NCBI RefSeq assembly: GCF_000331305.1
Contig: NZ_KB217478.1
Location: 676,904 to 740,903 of the forward strand
DNA length: 64,000 nt
Direction of reading: 5' to 3'
From: Calothrix sp. PCC 7103
Lineage (GTDB): Bacteria; Cyanobacteriota; Cyanobacteriia; Cyanobacteriales; Nostocaceae
The stretch's first letter is position 1. The number at the start of each line of letters is the position of its first letter. This document shows, piece by piece, positions 44,628 to 53,536 of the stretch. The position numbers and the translations under genes are program-made. The notes under the pieces are model-generated. The model saw nothing but the letters and a program-made list of their open reading frames with translations. It was not told the origin of the DNA and did no database searches.

Positions 44628-47600
44628 ATGAATAAAGTATCTATACCAGAAAAAAACACAGATAAAACTAAAGTATTAAATGACCCAAAACAGAGAAATC
44701 ATAAGCAATTTTTAAAACAAATTGTTAGTGGATTTGTATTTACCTCAGCAATTTTAGTATTAGTTGGCGCCGCTTCATATCAAAATACAAGTTTTTTAAT
44801 AAATATTATTAATCAAAAGAATATAACTCAAGAAAAAATCCGAGTTCAGGAACAATTGCTACTCCATATTCAAGAAGCAGAAACTGAGCAAATAAGTTAT
44901 ATAATTAGCGGGAAAAAACATCATTTTGATGCCTACAAAACAGCAGTTAAAAATATTCAATCTAAAATTAAATATTTAAAATCGATTATTGCTGACAAAT
45001 ATGATTCACAATCAGTTACTAAGATTGAATCATTAATAATAGTTAAATTAATTGCAATAGATAAGGTTATTTATTTACGAAAAAATCAAGAAAATGATGC
45101 TGCTTTTATTGCGTTCAGAGAAGAGAACAATGGACAAAAACTTATAATGGAAATACGAAATTTTCTTAGCAAAATGGAGGTAAAAGAAGAAATACTTCAA
45201 AAGCAATCTATTGCTTTAAAGCAAAGTTCAAATGATACAATTATTGTACTTTTATTTGTAATTTGCTTATGTTGGGTAGTTTTAGCAATTGTATACTATC
45301 AAATATACCGAGAGTTTACAGAAAGAAAGCGGGCAAAAGAAATTTTAGATAAAGAACGTTATTTTATCTCTACTGTCCTTGATACTATAAATGCATTAGT
45401 TATAGTTATTGACCGCAAAGGACGGATTATTCGCTTAAACAAAGCTACTGAAAACTTAGTTGGATATTCATTTGATGAGGTTAAGGATAAAGATTTCTAT
45501 AATTTATTTTTAGAAAAATTAGGTACTCAAAGTAATGATTTTAAGGTAAAACTAGAATGTGAATTGAATGATTCAAATAATTACGAAAATTACTGGATTT
45601 CTAAAGACAATAAAAAATACTTAGTTACATGGTCAGATACTGTTTTAAAAGACGATAATGCTAATATAGAATATAGAATTATTACTGGTATAAATATTAC
45701 TGACCGTCATCGTGCCGAACAAAATTTAACAGTTCAGTATGCGACAACATGTTCAATCACAGAGTCAATTACTATTGATGAAGCTATTCCTCGTATTTTA
45801 CAAGGGATATGCAATAGTTTGAAATGGGAATGGGGTGAGTTTTGGATTATCGATGATCAAGATAACCTTCTTAAGTGCCTTGATATTTGGTATGATAAAA
45901 GTTTACTCAGCGAAAGTAGTAAAATAGATATTAAAAAACTAACGTTTGCGATTGGGATTGGATTGCCAGGTCTTATTTGGGAGAAAGCTGAACCAATTTG
46001 GATAACTGACATCATTCAAGATAAAAATTGTTTAAGGAGAAAATTTGCACTTCACAATCAACTAAGTACCGCATTTGGTTTTCCTGTATACAGCGGTAAT
46101 AAAATCTTTGGTATCATGACATTTTATTGTCAAGAAACAAAACAGCCTGATACGGATTTAATGACTATGATGATTACCTCAGTTGGCAATCAAGTTGGTC
46201 AATTTATTAAACGTAAGCAAGCGGAAGAAGAGTTACAACGTCAAAATTTGAAGTTACATCTCTTAGCTGATGTTAGTCTCAAAATTCGCCAATCTTTACA
46301 AATTGATGAAATTCTTCAAACAAGTGTTACTGAAGTACAACAAGTGTTACATGCAGACCGCGTATTAATTGTTCGTCTGCAACCTGATAAGTCTTTAACA
46401 CCTGTCAAAGAGGCTGTACTTCCTGGTTTACCCGTTGTGTTAGGACAAAATATTAACGACTCTTGTTTTAATGAAGTTTATGTAGACAAATATCATCAAG
46501 GAAATATTAGCATCATCAATGATATTAACAAGTCAGGAATACAGCAATGCCATGTTGACTTTCTCAAGCAATTTGCAGTACAAGCTAATTTAGTAGTTCC
46601 GATTTTTTTACAAAACCAATTGTGGGGTTTACTAATTGCTCATCAATGCAATAGCCCTCGTAAATGGGACACTTGGGAAATTAAACTTTTACAACAATTG
46701 GCAGACCAAGTTGGAATTGCTTTGGCTCAAGCCGAGTTACTCAAAGCTGAAACTCAACAACGTCATGAACTTGAAGCCGCGCGTCAGCAAGCAGAACAGG
46801 CATCAAAAGCAAAAAGTTTCTTTTTGGCAAATATGAGTCATGAGATTCGCACTCCTATGAATGCGGTTTTAGGAATGACTGGATTACTGCTAGAAACTTC
46901 TTTAACTGCCGAACAACGAGATTTTATTGAAACAATTCGCATTAGCGGCGATGCACTTTTAACTCTAATTAATGAAATTTTAGATATCTCCAAACTTGAA
47001 GCTGGAGAGATAGTTATTGAAACTCTCGATTTCAATTTGTCCACTTGTGTTGAAGAAATTTTAGACTTATTGGCGCCTCAAGCCCATCAGAAAGAGTTGG
47101 AAATCGCAGCTTTAATTAATCCCGATGTTCCTCTTGCACTTCAGGGAGATGCTAGTCGCTTGCGACAAATATTAATGAATTTAATTAATAATGCGATTAA
47201 ATTTACTAGCGATGGTGAAGTCATTGTGCAAGCAGAATTAGTATCTGAGACATCAACACAAGTAACAATCCTATTTTCTGTCAAAGATACTGGACTTGGG
47301 ATTACTCTTCAAAACCAACGTAAACTCTTTACTCCATTTACGCAAGTTGATGCTTCAACAACCCGTAAATACGGGGGTACTGGCTTAGGTTTAGCAATTT
47401 GCAAGCAGTTAGTAAATTGTATGGGTGGAGAGATTGGCATTGAAAGTACACTTGGAAAAGGTTCTAAATTTTGGTTCAAAATTCCTTTTACTAAGCAAAT
47501 TAATCCGGTCGCTTTTCCTAAAACTGAATATGATTGTGGAATATTGAAAAATAGACGCCTACTAGTAGTCGATGATAACGCAACCAATCGCAAAATAATT

Positions 47601-48815
47601 TACTATCAAGCAACTAATTGGGGAATGCAAGTAGATCAAGCCGAAAGTGCTATTGATGCATTACAAGCACTTGAGAACGCTGCACAACAAGAAAAGCCTT
47701 ATGACCTCGCGTTAATTGATATGCAAATGCCAGAAATTGATGGCATGAAGCTGGGTGAACAAATTAAAGCTAATACAATGATTTCTGGAACAACATTAAT
47801 TATGCTTACTTCTACAAATCGTAGAGATGAAGTGCAAATGGCACTCAACATCGGATTTACAGCATATTTAGTTAAACCAGTAAAACCTTCACGTCTTCTT
47901 GATAACATTATGAATACTTTTGGCGCCAAAATTAAATTAGAATCGAATGATTCTCATTTTAGTACTGAATACTCTAAAATTTCAACATTACAACCTAATA
48001 CTTGTTCAATCAATAAATCTAAACTCCGAATCTTAGTTGCAGAAGATAACATCGTAAACCAAAAGGTTGCTATAAAACAGTTGCAAAACTTAGCTTACAA
48101 CGCTGATGTTGCTGCTAACGGGCAAGAAGTATTACAGATGTTAGAGAAAATTCCCTACGATATTATTTTAATGGATTGTCAAATGCCTGTTCTTGATGGT
48201 TTTGAGGCTACAAAAGAAATCCAACGTCGTCAAGAAAACACATTTGCCGCCGGTCGTCGTCCTATAGTAATTGCAATGACAGCTAATGCAATGAAGGAAG
48301 ACCAACAGAAATGTATTGATGCTGGTATGGATGACTATATTAGTAAACCAGTATCAAAATATAAACTAGCCGATGTATTAGACGTTTGGTGCCAACATAT
48401 ATATCAAACCTATGAATTATCCACTGACAAGGCAATAACTACGTCTGTGGAGACTGAATGTATAGATTCTGCCATCGACTGGACACATTTACACAAACTC
48501 TCAGAAAATAATTCAGAATTTGAACTAGAAATTTTAAAAATATTTGTTGCAGACGCTCTTTTGCATATAGAAATGACCAAGAATGCTATTATAGCATATC
48601 AATTTGAAGAAGTTGGGCGCCAAGCACATCATCTTAAAGGAGCGAGCGCAAATATTGGAGCTATAAAAATGCACATTGCTGCGGACAAACTAGAGAAATC
48701 ATCTCAAAAATTGGAATTAGAAGGAAGCAAAAAATTACTCGTTGAATTAGAAAAGGGTGTTCAACATATCCAATTACTTTTAAAATCTTGGTACGGAGGT
48801 AAAAATCAAGAGTAA
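44628..48815 (+). CDS. CHASE3-PAS-GAF-GAF hybrid kinase with two receivers and HPt
   Basis: A 1395-residue membrane phosphorelay kinase. The first helix (about 32-52) leads to a CHASE3 sensor ([20 protein letters not shown]), the second helix spans about 203-225, then PAS (about 240-365), two GAF domains (about 370-530 and 545-710), and HisKA with His738 in [14 protein letters not shown]. Then follow HATPase ([18 protein letters not shown]), REC1 Asp1031 ([11 protein letters not shown]), REC2 Asp1183 ([11 protein letters not shown]) and a C-terminal HPt with His1334 in [12 protein letters not shown]. All relay residues are present. This ArcB/BarA-like layout can output through HPt to a separate receiver such as the nearby REC-EAL or REC-kinase proteins. 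An ISL3 element inserted 70 bp after its stop. Confidence 0.95.
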   Translation: MNKVSIPEKNTDKTKVLNDPKQRNHKQFLKQIVSGFVFTSAILVLVGAASYQNTSFLINIINQKNITQEKIRVQEQLLLHIQEAETEQISYIISGKKHHFDAYKTAVKNIQSKIKYLKSIIADKYDSQSVTKIESLIIVKLIAIDKVIYLRKNQENDAAFIAFREENNGQKLIMEIRNFLSKMEVKEEILQKQSIALKQSSNDTIIVLLFVICLCWVVLAIVYYQIYREFTERKRAKEILDKERYFISTVLDTINALVIVIDRKGRIIRLNKATENLVGYSFDEVKDKDFYNLFLEKLGTQSNDFKVKLECELNDSNNYENYWISKDNKKYLVTWSDTVLKDDNANIEYRIITGINITDRHRAEQNLTVQYATTCSITESITIDEAIPRILQGICNSLKWEWGEFWIIDDQDNLLKCLDIWYDKSLLSESSKIDIKKLTFAIGIGLPGLIWEKAEPIWITDIIQDKNCLRRKFALHNQLSTAFGFPVYSGNKIFGIMTFYCQETKQPDTDLMTMMITSVGNQVGQFIKRKQAEEELQRQNLKLHLLADVSLKIRQSLQIDEILQTSVTEVQQVLHADRVLIVRLQPDKSLTPVKEAVLPGLPVVLGQNINDSCFNEVYVDKYHQGNISIINDINKSGIQQCHVDFLKQFAVQANLVVPIFLQNQLWGLLIAHQCNSPRKWDTWEIKLLQQLADQVGIALAQAELLKAETQQRHELEAARQQAEQASKAKSFFLANMSHEIRTPMNAVLGMTGLLLETSLTAEQRDFIETIRISGDALLTLINEILDISKLEAGEIVIETLDFNLSTCVEEILDLLAPQAHQKELEIAALINPDVPLALQGDASRLRQILMNLINNAIKFTSDGEVIVQAELVSETSTQVTILFSVKDTGLGITLQNQRKLFTPFTQVDASTTRKYGGTGLGLAICKQLVNCMGGEIGIESTLGKGSKFWFKIPFTKQINPVAFPKTEYDCGILKNRRLLVVDDNATNRKIIYYQATNWGMQVDQAESAIDALQALENAAQQEKPYDLALIDMQMPEIDGMKLGEQIKANTMISGTTLIMLTSTNRRDEVQMALNIGFTAYLVKPVKPSRLLDNIMNTFGAKIKLESNDSHFSTEYSKISTLQPNTCSINKSKLRILVAEDNIVNQKVAIKQLQNLAYNADVAANGQEVLQMLEKIPYDIILMDCQMPVLDGFEATKEIQRRQENTFAAGRRPIVIAMTANAMKEDQQKCIDAGMDDYISKPVSKYKLADVLDVWCQHIYQTYELSTDKAITTSVETECIDSAIDWTHLHKLSENNSEFELEILKIFVADALLHIEMTKNAIIAYQFEEVGRQAHHLKGASANIGAIKMHIAADKLEKSSQKLELEGSKKLLVELEKGVQHIQLLLKSWYGGKNQE

Positions 48816-48872
48816 GACACTTCGTAAAAGCGTTTCCATATCACTTATTTAACTTGTGTACGGAGGTAAAAA
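48791..48872. repeat. 15-bp direct repeat at the kinase 3' end
   Basis: GTACGGAGGTAAAAA occurs at 48791-48805 (inside the last codons of the hybrid kinase) and again at 48858-48872, just before the IS target duplication. It looks like a local duplication of the gene's end. Confidence 0.5.
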
Positions 48873-48877
48873 ATTTA

Positions 48878-50329
48878 AATATTTTGGTTCTTCAGTAGTT
48901 GTTATGCTAAATTGTTAAATAAAGATGTCAACTATTATTAATTTATTGTAAAAAATATTACAAAAATGCTTGATAGGATTGACTTGTAAGTCTTATTTAT
49001 TATTGACTGTATGTACGTTCATTGTATTTTAGGGTACATTTACAGTCATGACTAATAAAAAAGATATAAAAATCTTATCACAAATTCTGGATATAGACGA
49101 AGTAAAAGTTATATCGCACAGCATTTATAACGAAATTGGAATAATTTTACGAACAGAGCCAATAAAGCTGTATAGTGTATGTCCATCTTGTGGTACGGAG
49201 AGTCATAAACTACATCAAAACCATCGTCATATTATTAAAGATTTACCTTTTGGAGAGAAACCAATTTTTTTAGAAATAAATCGGCGCCAATTTAAATGTA
49301 GAATTTGTAAAAAACCGTTTAGTGAAGAATTTGAGTTTGCAAGAAAGAAAAGAACCTATACAAATCGCCTTGCAAACAAAATAATACAAGAAGTTTTAGA
49401 AAACGACATACATAGCGTGGCATCAAAAGGTATAGTCACAACAGAAGAGATAGAAAGAATGTTAAAAGATGCATCTGAAAAACTAAATTTAACAAAACCT
49501 AAGAATTTAAAAAGGCTGGGAATTGATGAAATAGCTTTAAGAAAAGGAAAGGGTAACTACTGTGCAGTGTTAATAGATTTAGATACATCTAAACCAATCG
49601 CTATTTTGAACGCACGTACACAAGGAGTAATCGAGGAAGTTCTTATCAGTTGGGGAGTTGAGGTGTTAGAGCAAATTAAGGAAGTGAGTATAGATTTATG
49701 GCAAGGGTACAAAAATTTAGTGATAGAATTAATGCCTAACGTTCAAGTCGTCGCCGATAGATTTCACGTAATGGTGCAAGTAAATAAAGAATTAGACACA
49801 CAGAGGAAGAGAGAAAAGTACAAAATAGAGGAACTAATTAAATTAGCAGAAACATCTGAAAAGAAAGATGAATATGAAAAAATATTAGAAGGATTGAAAA
49901 ATAGTAAATATGCTTTACTTAAAAATGAAAAGGACTTAAATGAAGAACAAATAAAGAAATTAATTCAAGTAAAAGCTGTATCTCCTACTTTAAAAATGAT
50001 GCATGAATTAAAGGAAAAACTTAGAAAAATTTTTAATAAAACTAATCATTGGTATCCAGCAGTATTTAAATTAGGTATGTGGCTTTCAAAAGCTAAAACA
50101 TATTTTCCAAATAGCAATAACACTTTTATTCGTTGGTTTGATGAAATTATTGCTTATTTTGATAATGGCACGACTAGCGGCGCCGTTGAAGGTATTAATA
50201 ATAAAATAAAATTAATTAAGCGCTCGGCTTATGGGTTTAGAAATTTTGAAAATTTCCGAGTTCGATGCTTATTAGCTTGGCACTTTAATTGTTAGTTTAG
50301 CATAACAAGTACTGAAGAGCCAATATTTT
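48878..50329 (+). mobile_element. ISL3-family insertion sequence with 8-bp target duplication
   Basis: The element proper is 48886-50321 (1436 bp). Left terminal repeat 48886-48913 and right terminal repeat 50294-50321 match at 25 of 28 positions (GGTTCTTCAGTAGTTGTTAT type). They are flanked by identical 8-bp AATATTTT (48878-48885 and 50322-50329), the target duplication length known for ISL3. It contains one intact transposase gene. Full ends plus perfect duplication suggest a fairly recent insertion. Confidence 0.93.
49048..50295 (+). CDS. ISL3-family transposase
   Basis: A 415-residue intact transposase. An N-terminal zinc finger (CPSCGTESHKLHQNHRH, then CRICKKPF) is followed by a DDE catalytic core: GIDEIALRKGKGNY (first Asp near residue 166), SIDLWQGYKN, VADRFHVMVQ, and SGAVEGINNKIKLIKRSAYG (Glu near residue 385), ending in FRVRCLLAWH. 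Family length and all motifs agree with ISL3. It is unusually Lys-rich and AT-rich even for this region, consistent with arrival by transfer. The stop overlaps the right terminal repeat. Confidence 0.96.
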   Translation: MTNKKDIKILSQILDIDEVKVISHSIYNEIGIILRTEPIKLYSVCPSCGTESHKLHQNHRHIIKDLPFGEKPIFLEINRRQFKCRICKKPFSEEFEFARKKRTYTNRLANKIIQEVLENDIHSVASKGIVTTEEIERMLKDASEKLNLTKPKNLKRLGIDEIALRKGKGNYCAVLIDLDTSKPIAILNARTQGVIEEVLISWGVEVLEQIKEVSIDLWQGYKNLVIELMPNVQVVADRFHVMVQVNKELDTQRKREKYKIEELIKLAETSEKKDEYEKILEGLKNSKYALLKNEKDLNEEQIKKLIQVKAVSPTLKMMHELKEKLRKIFNKTNHWYPAVFKLGMWLSKAKTYFPNSNNTFIRWFDEIIAYFDNGTTSGAVEGINNKIKLIKRSAYGFRNFENFRVRCLLAWHFNC

Positions 50330-50937
50330 TTAGGTAAAGGTATTCAAAATAGTTTTATTGCTACATAGTTATTTAGCCTTTTAGGTATCATCACATTGAA
50401 TTCATATTTTTAATTAGTTGTAAAAAGCAGATTATTACGAGTCGTACAAGAATCTAAAGTAACGTTTGAGGGATGCAAGTTGTTACTCAAAAAAAGAGAA
50501 TCATCATAAAACTTAAAGTTAAGGGTTGAAAATTGATGATAAATATGTAAATAATATACTACTAGTGTAAAAAGGCAAAAGTACGAGGGCAAAGGTCAGA
50601 AGGAAAGAAACCTTATTTAATAAGGTTTTTAGCTTTTCTAACTGGACAGTTATTTTAGCCACGCTGCACTAGGAGGAGCATCCCAATTGGGAAAAACCAT
50701 GTCATACTGAGGAACGTACAACGCAGTTTCCCCGCAAGGTAGCATCTTAAAAACGTGAATATTAACAAGATTCTAGCCTGCGGCAAATGCTCCGCATTAC
50801 GCTATGTTCAGAATGACAAATTCATATTTTGGCAAAATTGGCATGCTCCCGCACTGGCCTGCTCCCGCACTAGGTTTATAATTCATTTTATAACTTAAAA
50901 CTAAAAAATCAAAGTTTAACCCAAACTTAGATTTGCT
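50330..50937. other. 608-bp repeat-rich spacer after the IS
   Basis: It contains a GGAGCATCC repeat (about 50672), a GAGGAACGTA tract (about 50709) like that near 41214, a TTTTGGCAAAATTGGCATGC stretch (about 50827) and two GCTCCCGCACT copies near 50845-50872. These are decayed palindromic elements. A 60-codon minus-strand open frame here (50410-50592) has no protein-like features. Confidence 0.5.
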
Positions 50938-52083
50938 ATGATTCATGTTTTACTAGTAGAAGACAGCCCTACTGATGCAGAATTGATACAGGAAGTTATA
51001 GAGTACACTCATCAAGCAAAATGGCATGTAACTCATGTCGATCGACTTAGTGAGGCAATAGAGCTTTGTACTTTAAAGTTGTCACAGTCGCAACATAAGT
51101 TTGATATAGTCATACTAGACCTGGGTCTTCCAGATTCCACAGGACTTGACACTGTTAAACGCTTCCGCTCTGAGGTTCCAAACATTCCGATTATCGTTTT
51201 AACAGGAATAAACGATGAGCAATTAGGGCTGCAAGCAATGGTTGAAGGAGCGCAAGATTATTTAGAGAAAAGTGAAATTTCTACTAAACTGCTATTGCGT
51301 GCAGTTCGTTACGCAATAGAACGAGGTATAATTCTAAGCCAAATACAGCAAAGCGAGTTAAACACGCGCGAAGCGCTGGTTAAAGAACAGGAATTGAATC
51401 AGGTCAAATCACAATTTATTTCAATGATTTCCCATGAATTTAGGGCTCCAATGAGTACGATTCGTGCGTCTGTTGATTTAATACAGCTTTACTCTGACGA
51501 AATTACCTTAGAACAAAATAGTAGATATTTAAAGCGCATAGAAAATGGCATCGAGCAAATGCTAAAACTTTTAGATGAAATACTATTTATCCAGCGCAAT
51601 GAAGTTGGTCACGTCAAGTTCTGTCCTCGGCCTATAGATTTAGATGCATTTTGCCAAGAAATTATAGATGTCATGCAATTAAGCGTTAGCCAAGAACATC
51701 ACATCGTTTTTACTGTCTCTGGAGACTATTCTCAAGCTGAAATGGATGAAGAACTACTTAGCTGTATTTTTACAAACTTACTCTCGAATGCGGTTAAGTA
51801 CTCTCCTAAAAATAGCAATATTTATTTTACTCTAAATGGTCAAAATGATACCGTAGTCTTTCAGATACAAGACCAAGGAATTGGGATTCCTGAAAGTGAT
51901 CAAAATCATTTATTTGAAAATTTCTGCCGTGCGAGTAATGTGCGTGGGATTCAAGGTAGTGGTTTAGGGCTGGCAATCGTGAAAAGATGCGTCGAATTAC
52001 ACCACGGTAGTATCAAAATAAAAAGCGCAGTCGGCATCGGCACAACGGTAGTGGTAACTTTGCCCTTATGTTCTGAATCATAA
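50938..52083 (+). CDS. Receiver-histidine kinase (REC-HisKA-HATPase)
   Basis: A 381-residue protein. The receiver has EDS, Asp61 in ILDLGLPDSTG and a degenerate end (DYLEKSE, Lys kept). HisKA has His166 in ISHEFRAPMSTI, and HATPase is complete (NLLSNAVKYS, GSGLGLAIVKRCVELHHG). The kinase half is paralogous to those at 39186 and 55986. It is followed after 206 bp by the REC-EAL gene, then NACHT and another kinase, all in one direction. A transcription start between it and the IS is required, since the IS separates it from the large hybrid kinase. Confidence 0.92.
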   Translation: MIHVLLVEDSPTDAELIQEVIEYTHQAKWHVTHVDRLSEAIELCTLKLSQSQHKFDIVILDLGLPDSTGLDTVKRFRSEVPNIPIIVLTGINDEQLGLQAMVEGAQDYLEKSEISTKLLLRAVRYAIERGIILSQIQQSELNTREALVKEQELNQVKSQFISMISHEFRAPMSTIRASVDLIQLYSDEITLEQNSRYLKRIENGIEQMLKLLDEILFIQRNEVGHVKFCPRPIDLDAFCQEIIDVMQLSVSQEHHIVFTVSGDYSQAEMDEELLSCIFTNLLSNAVKYSPKNSNIYFTLNGQNDTVVFQIQDQGIGIPESDQNHLFENFCRASNVRGIQGSGLGLAIVKRCVELHHGSIKIKSAVGIGTTVVVTLPLCSES

Positions 52084-52289
52084 TTCTTTCGGAATTATAA
52101 GTAAAATACTATTTATTTATAAAAAAATAAATAATTTCTTATGCTTGATTTGATTGATTTGATTGTTTTAACATAAATATTAAAAATATTTTCAGTATTT
52201 ATACGCAAGATATTAAATATGCTTTAATGTGAGAATTAGGTTTGTCGGTAATATATATTACATAATTCAAGTAGTAGAGTAAAAATGAA

Positions 52290-53483
52290 ATGACTAAGGT
52301 ACTAGTAATTGAAGATGAGCTAGGAGTACGTGAGAACATATTAGAGCTACTCGATGCTGAGAATTATGAAGTGGTAGAAGCAGAAAATGGTCGAGTTGGG
52401 GTGCAAAAAGCAGTATCTGAAGTACCTGATTTGATTTTATGTGACTTGATGATGCCTGAAATGGATGGTTATAGTGTGCTGACTGCTTTACGTGAAGAAC
52501 CTGCAACAGCAACAATTCCATTTATTTTTTTGACGGCAAAAGCAGGAAAAGCTAATTTTCGTCAAGGTATGGATTTGGGAGCGGACGACTATATTACCAA
52601 ACCATTTACTCGTGCTGAACTGTTGAGCGCTATACTTAGTCGTTTATCAAAGCAAGAAATTTTGCGAAAACACTTGTCTGCTAAAGATAATATTCAAACT
52701 TTCGCTCCTGAAATAAAAATTATTGAAGCTAATTTACGTCGTGCGTTAGAATCAAACGCAAAATCAGAGTTTAAGCTGTTTTATAAACCTATTGTTAATA
52801 TCTCGGAAAAAGTTGTAGCTGCTGAAAGTTTTGTAATTTGGAATAACCCTGAAATAGGAGCAGTTTATCCTTCTGAATTAATTCCTTTAGCAGAATCAAC
52901 TGATTTAATAATTCCACTTGGCGCCTGCTTTTTACAACTTGTTTCTGAACAGATTCAAACATGGACAAAATTAGGGTATCATGTATTACCAATTTCGGTA
53001 AATATATCGGGACAAGAATTCCATAATTCAAATTTTATCCTCACTGTAAAGCAAGCCATTAGTAATTACTCATTAGAACCCAGTAAACTACAAATTGAGG
53101 TGAGTGAAAATGTGATTATGCAAAATTTGAACAACTCAATAGATATAATATATCAATTGCGTGAACTAGGCATTGAAATAGCTATTGATGATTTCGGGAC
53201 AGGCAATTCTTCTTTGATTTGTCTCAAAAAACTACCTATTAATACTCTTAAACTTGATCCTTATTTCATTCACCAAATTACAAGTGACTTGCAAAAGTCA
53301 GCAATTACCGATGCCTTAATCAATATGGCAAATAATCTTGATCTTAGAATTATTGCTCAAGGAGTGAATACAGAGGCAGAGCTAATTTATGTTCGTCAAA
53401 AAAATTGCCATTACATGCAAGGCTCCTTGTTTAGCAATTCATTATCTAAATCAGAGTTAGAAGCAATGCTTACTAAAAAATAG
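52290..53483 (+). CDS. Receiver-EAL protein with degenerate EAL domain
   Basis: A 397-residue response regulator. REC has Asp52 in LCDLMMPEMDG and Lys in ITKPFTR. The EAL-type domain (about 150-395) keeps SVNISGQEF, LQIEVSEN, IDDFGTGNSSL and LKLDPYFI. The signature EAL is ESF (AAESFVIW), and the usual AEGVET has become AQGVNT, losing a glutamate needed for metal-dependent c-di-GMP hydrolysis. The terminal QGYLF is QGSLF. It is therefore more likely a c-di-GMP binder or an inactive adaptor than a phosphodiesterase. Only 53 bp separate it from the NACHT gene. Confidence 0.9.
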   Translation: MTKVLVIEDELGVRENILELLDAENYEVVEAENGRVGVQKAVSEVPDLILCDLMMPEMDGYSVLTALREEPATATIPFIFLTAKAGKANFRQGMDLGADDYITKPFTRAELLSAILSRLSKQEILRKHLSAKDNIQTFAPEIKIIEANLRRALESNAKSEFKLFYKPIVNISEKVVAAESFVIWNNPEIGAVYPSELIPLAESTDLIIPLGACFLQLVSEQIQTWTKLGYHVLPISVNISGQEFHNSNFILTVKQAISNYSLEPSKLQIEVSENVIMQNLNNSIDIIYQLRELGIEIAIDDFGTGNSSLICLKKLPINTLKLDPYFIHQITSDLQKSAITDALINMANNLDLRIIAQGVNTEAELIYVRQKNCHYMQGSLFSNSLSKSELEAMLTKK

Positions 53484-53536
53484 TAGTATAATAAATTGCA
53501 TCTTGTTTAACATTCACAAAAACGAGAATTAAAGCT

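Noticed and set aside
50410-50592. 60-codon minus-strand open frame after the IS
   Set aside because: It lies in repeat-rich spacer, with low-complexity composition, no ribosome site and no recognisable motif.
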